A stretch of DNA of 54,305 nucleotides. It comes from Chloroflexota bacterium. GTDB lineage: Bacteria > Chloroflexota > Anaerolineae > Anaerolineales > Villigracilaceae. Location of the stretch: NCBI GenBank assembly GCA_021787595.1, contig JAJYLQ010000024.1:1-54305 (forward strand). The letters are read 5' to 3'. A program made the position numbers and the translations under genes. This document shows, piece by piece, positions 49,443-54,305 of the stretch. The notes below the pieces were generated by a model. The model ran no database searches, was not told the origin of the DNA, and saw nothing but the letters and a program-made list of their open reading frames with translations. Every line of letters starts with the position of its first letter. Position 1 is the stretch's first letter.

Positions 49443-51488
49443 TCAATCTCCTTCCAGCGCGCCGGATTCCTGCAGGCGGCTCCTTGCGTTCAAATATGCG
49501 CGGACGGTCGCGACGAATGCGGCGTGGCTCCACGTCAGCGGGCTGACCGAAAGCGGTTCGTCAGTGAACGGGTTGACTTGTTCCGCGAGAATTCCGCTCG
49601 GCAGCGCGTGATCAACGACCCAGTGAATCAAATCCAATGATTTTTGCAAATCGTCTTTTGTGCGCGCCGTGGCCGCGTACCATTCCGAAAGCCAGAGCGT
49701 GCAGATGAACCAGGGATTGCCGGGAACGTTTTGAATATCCTGGCTGACCTGATGATACTGGTCATTCTCGTAACGCGCCACGCCGCCGACATTCGTCCTG
49801 ACCCACAAGCGGCCGCGGATGGCTTCCATCGTTTGAACGATCCTCGGGTCGTCCGGCGCGTACATGCCAAATTGCCACAGACCGGCGAGAGACGAATCGA
49901 TGACCGGATCGAATTCATATTTTCCGTCCGCGGTTGGATTGATCATGCGGACGAAGCGCTTCAAATCGGGACGCCAAAGCTGCGCGTCGGCCCCGGCTTT
50001 GATCTCCTCTGCAGCCTGGCGGTAGCGCCGCGCAAGCTCGTCGTCGCCGAACGATTCGGTGAAACGCGCGGCCGCATCCAGTCCGGCCCACGTCGCGGCG
50101 ACTGTCCAACTCAAAATGCCGTGCCGCTCCTCCCACAAATCATAGCTTGGAATCGGCAGGCCCGTTTGCGCATCGCGGTGCAGAAATAGAAAATCGCCCA
50201 TCGAACGAATCAGAGTCCGGTACAACGGCTTGATGAATTCAACGTCGCCGAACCGCTCGAAGTGTTTCCACAGAACCCAAAGCACGAGCGCGGTTTCGTC
50301 TTCCTGGATAGGGATTTCTTTTTTGCCGCCGCGGTACCACGGATGCCACGAAGATGCCAGCGTGCCATCGGGATTGTACTTATGCAGGAGATAACCTTCG
50401 CGCGTAAGAACCTTCGCACAAAAATCGAAGAACTTGCGTGAGAGATCCATGCCGTTCGATAAGATCATGGCGTTCGTCACCAGCGAGCCATCGCGCGGCC
50501 ACATGTAACTGTACGTGTCGCGCACGTCGGACGAAACGTCCGAATCGTTGGCAGCGATGACCGCACCGCCGTCATCAATCTGCGTGCGGACGACCAGCAG
50601 GCTGATGGCGTACTGGCGCAAAACTTCGTGCGGAATATCGGTTTCGTCGAAGATATGTTTTTTGAGCCACAGATTCCAGTACGCGGCAGTGCGATCCAGA
50701 TACCTCTGCGGCCCGCGTTCGCGAACGCTGCGATTGAGGCGCGCCACCGATTCGAAATCCGGGCCGACAGCCATCCAGTAATACAGTGCGCGCGAGCTGC
50801 GCGCGGGAATCTTCAGCTCGAAGCCGACGGTCGAATCAACGGAGCCGTGTGCGACCGCGTTTCCTGAAAGTTGTCCGTCTTCCGCGTCGCGCCACGTCCC
50901 TTCGAGATTGCGGATTTCTTTTAGTCCGCACGCCCATTGGTGGACACCGACGATCAAGCCTGCTTTTGTGTCAACGGTTGGCGCCCAGCCCGGACCCGCA
51001 TCGCCATCCGCCAAAACGATTCCGCCATTGATGAGGAACCAATTGTCGTCTTTATAATGAATGACTGCGCGGCGATCCGGCTCGTAATAAGCCGTGTCGC
51101 CGAATTCGTTGCCGAGAATGTGAAAATCCTGGTGGAAGAACAAACGGATCGTCCGCCCATTGTTCGAATCGTTGGTGACATTCAATCGCCTGACCAGCAA
51201 ATCTTCGTGAAAGTCCGCCGCGTCATGGAATTCGAGCGTGATGTTCAGATCGGGATGGTGAAGCTTGACATCCGTGACGAGCGTGTCGCGGCCATAACGA
51301 AGCTGTCGCTGCCATTTGTCATCGTCCAGCCATCGGAATTGATTCTCCGCCCAAACGCCCACGCGGAAGGGATGTCCCATCGCGTGATTTTCCTGGCCCA
51401 CGTGCGGCCAGTACAAATCGCGGATTTGATACCGGTCATCGAAGGCTACCAATAAACTGCCATTTCCCAACGGTACGTCGCGCGGCAT
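49443..51488 (-). CDS. Glycoside hydrolase family 15 (glucoamylase/alpha,alpha-trehalase type)
   Basis: 681 residues. An N-terminal beta-sandwich (about 1-260) precedes the (alpha/alpha)6 barrel. The barrel contains YMWPRDGS, the general-acid Glu in YDLWEERHGILSW and the general-base Glu in PSGILAEQVNP, the GH15 pair. No signal peptide, so it is intracellular. It would release glucose from glycogen/maltodextrin or split trehalose; sequence alone does not separate these. It heads the operon leading to glucose-6-phosphate oxidation; a glucokinase would be needed elsewhere. Confidence 0.9.
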   Translation of the reverse strand: MPRDVPLGNGSLLVAFDDRYQIRDLYWPHVGQENHAMGHPFRVGVWAENQFRWLDDDKWQRQLRYGRDTLVTDVKLHHPDLNITLEFHDAADFHEDLLVRRLNVTNDSNNGRTIRLFFHQDFHILGNEFGDTAYYEPDRRAVIHYKDDNWFLINGGIVLADGDAGPGWAPTVDTKAGLIVGVHQWACGLKEIRNLEGTWRDAEDGQLSGNAVAHGSVDSTVGFELKIPARSSRALYYWMAVGPDFESVARLNRSVRERGPQRYLDRTAAYWNLWLKKHIFDETDIPHEVLRQYAISLLVVRTQIDDGGAVIAANDSDVSSDVRDTYSYMWPRDGSLVTNAMILSNGMDLSRKFFDFCAKVLTREGYLLHKYNPDGTLASSWHPWYRGGKKEIPIQEDETALVLWVLWKHFERFGDVEFIKPLYRTLIRSMGDFLFLHRDAQTGLPIPSYDLWEERHGILSWTVAATWAGLDAAARFTESFGDDELARRYRQAAEEIKAGADAQLWRPDLKRFVRMINPTADGKYEFDPVIDSSLAGLWQFGMYAPDDPRIVQTMEAIRGRLWVRTNVGGVARYENDQYHQVSQDIQNVPGNPWFICTLWLSEWYAATARTKDDLQKSLDLIHWVVDHALPSGILAEQVNPFTDEPLSVSPLTWSHAAFVATVRAYLNARSRLQESGALEGD

Positions 51489-51519
51489 ATCTGACTCCTT
51501 GTTTCCGCTGCTGCCGTTC

Positions 51520-51669
51520 TTATGATGGTTTCAAAACATTCATTCTTACAGTTGGCGCGGTCAAGCAATGGGCGCAGGGTTCGCCGATCCAACTGTCAAT
51601 CGGCAGGCCCATTGCCTGAATAATCTCATTCTCGATCGATCGTGTGAGCATTGAAACTTCGACGGACAT
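51520..51669 (-). CDS. Small ORF, 49 residues, possible gene fragment
   Basis: Starts at ATG 51669 with GAGAGG 4 bases upstream and ends at TAA 51520. It reads MSVEVSMLTRSIENEIIQAM then GLPIDSWIGEPCAHCLTAPT and a short end. A CxxC pair is present. It may be the N-terminal piece of a longer gene or a small metal-binding protein. I do not recognise it with certainty. The rest of the gap 51489-51787 shows nothing else. Confidence 0.35.
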   Translation of the reverse strand: MSVEVSMLTRSIENEIIQAMGLPIDSWIGEPCAHCLTAPTVRMNVLKPS

Positions 51670-51787
51670 ATCGCCTCTCGAAAATTATACGTCTGTTTGC
51701 CGGACCTGACAGGCTTTCAAAACCTGCCAGGTGTTTGAATCTTATCGAGTTGACGCGTCCGATGTAAAATGGTGCGGCGCATTAATC

Positions 51788-52642
51788 ATGACCAGCATTG
51801 ACATCGAACGGCTCGAAACGCATCGCGCCCGGACTTTTCACTTTTCTCCCAAACCGATTTCATCTCCGTCCCAGGCCCTGAAATTCGTCAACGCGCGCGG
51901 CTTCGTGTACTTTTGGCCGATCAATGGAATTGACCTGCCAAGCCTGTGGGCCGCGGTCGCGGGCGACCGGCCGGTTCCCAACGAACATGACGATCCCGGC
52001 CACGTCACCTGGGGTTGGAAAGATAACGCGCTCCCCAAACGCATTTGGTATTATGCCAAAATCCTTCGGCGCAAAGCGACGATGGTTTCGCTGGAAGTCG
52101 CTCCGTATTTTTACGCGTTGTCGGAAAATTATGGCTCGCCCGAAGAAGATTACTTGATCGAATATGAGGATGGCCGTCTCACGCAGGCTGCGAAGAATAT
52201 CTATGAAGCATTGCTGAAAGAAGGTGCGTTGGATTCGATCTCGCTTCGCAAAGCTTCCCGTCTGACCAGCGCCAAAGAATCCGAGTGGAACCGCGCCCTC
52301 GAAGATCTGCAAAAGGATTTCAAGATTCTGCCGGTTGGAATCGCGGAAGCCGGGGCGTGGAAGTACGCGTTTATTTATCAAATTGTTGCGCGTTATTATC
52401 CTGAGCTGCCAGAGAAGGCGCGCGTGATCGGCGAGTCGCAGGCGCGGCAAAAATTGCTGGGGTTGTATTTCGACTCAGTTGGCGCGGCGCAGGCGCGGGA
52501 CGCGAATAAATTATTCGGCTGGGGTGGTGACTTGTGTTCGCGCGCCATCGCAAAGCTGGTAGAAAGTGGAAAGTTGAAACTCGCGGAGCATCCAAAGCAA
52601 AAAGGGGAGTGGCTGGCGCTGGCAGAATTGTGCAGGACGTAA
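51788..52642 (+). CDS. AlkZ-related (winged-helix, YcaQ-like) protein
   Basis: 284 residues resembling the AlkZ/YcaQ family of winged-helix DNA glycosylases that unhook interstrand crosslinks and alkylated bases. The pattern includes ARGFVYFWPINGIDLPSLW, WGWKDNALPKRIWYYAKILRRKATMVSL and a helical domain followed by winged helices. The QxQ/QxD catalytic motif of true AlkZ is not evident here, so I call it AlkZ-related only. Start ATG 51788 (MTSIDIERLETHRA); the ORF upstream is not conserved in style. A DNA-repair role is inferred. Confidence 0.75.
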   Translation: MTSIDIERLETHRARTFHFSPKPISSPSQALKFVNARGFVYFWPINGIDLPSLWAAVAGDRPVPNEHDDPGHVTWGWKDNALPKRIWYYAKILRRKATMVSLEVAPYFYALSENYGSPEEDYLIEYEDGRLTQAAKNIYEALLKEGALDSISLRKASRLTSAKESEWNRALEDLQKDFKILPVGIAEAGAWKYAFIYQIVARYYPELPEKARVIGESQARQKLLGLYFDSVGAAQARDANKLFGWGGDLCSRAIAKLVESGKLKLAEHPKQKGEWLALAELCRT

Positions 52643-52804
52643 TGGAAACTTTTCGTTCTGAGCGGAGCGCAGTCGAAGAATATTTCAGCAACCACGCTTC
52701 GAGGCGTTGCAGCACCACGCGAATCATTCTTCCAAAAGTTTCGACCGGCTCTATAATGAAATAGCGCAACTTTGGGCGAGCATTCTGCGTAAATCAATTC
52801 AGGC

Positions 52805-52833
52805 TTGGACAAAGTCATCATTTGTTGTACACT
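52805..52833 (+). promoter_or_regulatory. Promoter of the LiaF-like pair
   Basis: TTGGAC (52805-52810), 17 bases, TACACT (52828-52833), followed by a 29-base leader with GAAGGAGAG before ATG 52863. Confidence 0.55.
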
Positions 52834-52862
52834 GATTTTGAACTTCATCGAAGGAGAGTGTT

Positions 52863-53396
52863 ATGAGCAAAGGCAATCGAGCGCAGCTTATACTCGGTAT
52901 CCTGTTAATCCTTGCGGGCGTGTGGTTTGTCGCCGCACAGCAAGTGCCGTCATTGAAAGTCTGGACCAATCTTGAATTTTCGTGGCCGTTCTATGTGATC
53001 GGCGCAGGTGCCGTTATCCTCGTCATTGGCCTGGCGACCGGCGAACCGCGCATGGCTATCCCGGCTTGCATCGTGGCTGGCATTGGCGGAATTTTGTATT
53101 ACCAAAATAAATTCAACGATTACCAGTCCTGGTCATTCTTGTGGACGCTGGTTCCCGGCTTCGTCGGCGCCGGAAATATCCTGGCCGGTTTGCTCGGCGA
53201 TGATACGCGTCGCAGCCTGGCGCGCGGCATCAACCTGCTGATTATCAGCGCAGTATTGTTGCTCGTCTTCGCGGCGATTTTCAACCGGCTCAACTTCCTG
53301 GGAAATTATGGCCCGGCAGCCGTGTTGATTTTTCTCGGTCTCTATGTCCTTGGCCGTGGGCTGGTCGGCTGGCGCAGATCTTCGAACGGAGGCTGA
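52863..53396 (+). CDS. Small polytopic membrane protein (LiaI/LiaF transmembrane-type)
   Basis: 177 residues with about six short hydrophobic helices (LILGILLILAGVWFVAA, FYVIGAGAVILVIGLATG, PAAVLIFLGLYVLGRGL). The repeated GxLLILxG…WP..lIGxGxxll pattern is that of the LiaF-TM/DUF5668 family in two copies. No soluble domain. ATG 52863 follows a GAAGGAGAG. The next gene, with the same transmembrane motif plus a soluble domain, starts 1 base after its stop, so they are an operon. Probably part of a cell-envelope stress-sensing pair. Confidence 0.75.
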   Translation: MSKGNRAQLILGILLILAGVWFVAAQQVPSLKVWTNLEFSWPFYVIGAGAVILVIGLATGEPRMAIPACIVAGIGGILYYQNKFNDYQSWSFLWTLVPGFVGAGNILAGLLGDDTRRSLARGINLLIISAVLLLVFAAIFNRLNFLGNYGPAAVLIFLGLYVLGRGLVGWRRSSNGG

Positions 53397-53397
53397 C

Positions 53398-54183
53398 ATG
53401 CGTCGCGGGGAAATCTTCTGGGGAGGCCTGCTGGTTTTACTCGGCGTGCTGTTCTATCTCAAAGCCGCCGGGATTCTTGTTGGCGATGTGTTCGGATGGT
53501 TTTGGCCGATCTTCATCATCGCTGTCGGCGTTTGGATTTTGCTTGGCGGTTTTATGTCCCGCGCCAACTATGACAAGGCTGAAAAGTTTTCCGTGCCGCT
53601 GCAGGGCGCGAAAGAGGCGAGCCTGACGATTGATCACGGTGCGGGACACATTGACCTGAGCGCGGGGGCCAATGCGGGCGACTTCCTGACGGGCATCGTT
53701 GGCTCCGGGATGAATCATTCCGCTCGATTAAACGGCGACAAACTCGAAGTCCGGATCGACGCGGGGCCGAGCTTTATCCCGTTCATTGGACCGGAAGGCG
53801 GCGTCTGGCAGTTTCGCCTCGCGCCGGACGTCCCGTTTTCTCTCAAGATCGAAGCCGGAGCCAGCCGCCTCGACCTTGACCTGACCGACCTGCGCGTGAA
53901 CTATTTTTCGTTCGAAGGCGGAGCGAGCCGCGTGGACCTAACTCTGCCGGCGCGTGTCGAAAATGCGGTGGTGGATGTGGAAGCCGGTGCCGCTCACATT
54001 GAATTGCATGTGCCGCAGGGAGTCGCCATGCGCCTTCGGGCAAAAAGCTTTGGCTCACTGAACATTGACGAAGGCCGCTTCCCCCGCCGGGATGGTTTCT
54101 ATCAATCGGCAGATTATGACTCGGCTCCGTATCATGCCGAAGTGACCATCGAAGGCGGCGCGACCTCCATTCAGGTCAGCTAG
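53398..54183 (+). CDS. LiaF-like envelope protein with beta-helical adhesin-like domain
   Basis: 261 residues. Two N-terminal membrane helices (EIFWGGLLVLLGVLFYLKAAGILVG, WFWPIFIIAVGVWILLGG) form the LiaF-TM module. They are followed by a ~190-residue repetitive 'toastrack' domain with recurring GAGHIDLSAGA, GASRLDLDLTDL, GGASRVDLTLPA and GAAHIELHVPQG strands. LiaF proteins inhibit envelope-stress sensor kinases; no kinase is nearby. ACGGAGG lies 5 bases before ATG 53398. Confidence 0.82.
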   Translation: MRRGEIFWGGLLVLLGVLFYLKAAGILVGDVFGWFWPIFIIAVGVWILLGGFMSRANYDKAEKFSVPLQGAKEASLTIDHGAGHIDLSAGANAGDFLTGIVGSGMNHSARLNGDKLEVRIDAGPSFIPFIGPEGGVWQFRLAPDVPFSLKIEAGASRLDLDLTDLRVNYFSFEGGASRVDLTLPARVENAVVDVEAGAAHIELHVPQGVAMRLRAKSFGSLNIDEGRFPRRDGFYQSADYDSAPYHAEVTIEGGATSIQVS

Positions 54184-54254
54184 CAGGTTGTCGGAGTGAA
54201 TGACGCTGGGGCCGATGATACTTGTACCCGCGCAAGTACTGGTAAACTTCCATT

Positions 54255-54305
54255 ATGAACCGAAAATTTAGGACTGCCCATTACGAAGAGACGCTGAAGC
54301 AAACG
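54255..54305 (+). CDS. Truncated gene at window edge (possible transposase start)
   Basis: ATG 54255 opens a frame reading MNRKFRTAHYEETLKQT to the window end. The wording K(F)RT..YE..L is reminiscent of N-termini of IS1182-type transposases, but 17 residues are too few to be sure. No good ribosome binding site is visible. The gap 54184-54254 shows nothing else. Confidence 0.35.
   Translation, partial: MNRKFRTAHYEETLKQT

Noticed and set aside
1-54305. CRISPR array, tRNA or rRNA genes
   Set aside because: No regularly spaced repeats and no TpsiC-type (GGTTCGAATCC) or rRNA sequences were recognised by eye. The repeats present are dispersed palindromes.

Overview
The window looks like a chromosomal segment of a Chloroflexota bacterium of class Anaerolineae. 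This is inferred from the gene mix and from the density of dispersed palindromic repeats; no rRNA or other marker gene is present to prove it. Most genes are moderately GC-rich with strong GGAGG-type ribosome binding sites. A few islands (about 26.1-26.9 kb, the xylanase at 8.1-10.1 kb and the 36.6-37.8 kb gene) are visibly richer in A+T.

Layout. 0.4-6.6 kb: a diguanylate cyclase, a CoA-binding protein, an isoprenylcysteine-methyltransferase-like membrane protein, a membrane protein of unknown role, a CYTH protein, methylmalonyl-CoA epimerase and tRNA(Ile)-lysidine synthase. 6.7-10.1 kb (minus): a tyrosine-recombinase-like protein that has lost nearly all catalytic residues, a broken Phd antitoxin, and a GH10 xylanase lipoprotein. 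10.2-20.1 kb: folC, lon, a short-chain dehydrogenase, two multi-pass GT-C-type glycosyltransferases and an M24 peptidase. 20.25-23.7 kb: a metal-transport operon. It has a promoter, a 43-codon leader ORF, an intrinsic terminator, a PRC/MgtE-N/CBS 'gate' protein and an Nramp-fold transporter that lacks the usual metal-site methionine; a CBS-pair gene follows under its own promoter. 23.7-27 kb: an amidase, toxin-antitoxin debris between 63-bp direct repeats, and an A+T-rich membrane orphan.

27.0-35.6 kb: a soluble formate dehydrogenase operon. It encodes a NuoE-NuoF fusion, a separate NuoG-N-like iron-sulfur protein and two catalytic subunits. The first catalytic subunit is read through an in-frame UGA (selenocysteine) followed by a canonical SECIS hairpin; the second has cysteine at that position. 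A DUF559 nuclease gene bordered by palindromic repeats interrupts the operon. 35.6-39.4 kb: defence and toxin-antitoxin cassettes (VapBC-like, DUF2130, DUF4160 remnant, nucleotidyltransferase pair). They are separated by three stubs of the 5' end of TIR-domain genes and by a duplicated fdhA 3' tail. 39.4-45.6 kb (minus): endonuclease III, a transglutaminase-like protein and a MacAB-like ABC exporter whose ATPase carries a cNMP-binding domain. 45.8-51.5 kb (minus): GH15 glucoamylase-like enzyme, CBM48 protein, 6-phosphogluconolactonase, 6-phosphogluconate dehydrogenase and glucose-6-phosphate dehydrogenase, a route from alpha-glucan to NADPH. 51.5-54.3 kb: an AlkZ-related protein, two LiaF-type membrane proteins and the start of a truncated gene at the right edge.

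Recurring themes. (1) Two copies of an 82-86 bp MITE-like element with perfect 14-bp inverted ends and 5-bp target duplications sit exactly at stop codons. A second 133-bp element type has 14-bp ends and a 7-bp duplication. (2) Other palindromic repeats form or abut gene 3' ends, or lie in frame inside genes. (3) Accessory cassettes are bordered by short, diverged copies of gene ends. The strongest candidate for an undescribed regulatory system is the leader-peptide/terminator arrangement upstream of the split magnesium-type transporter.
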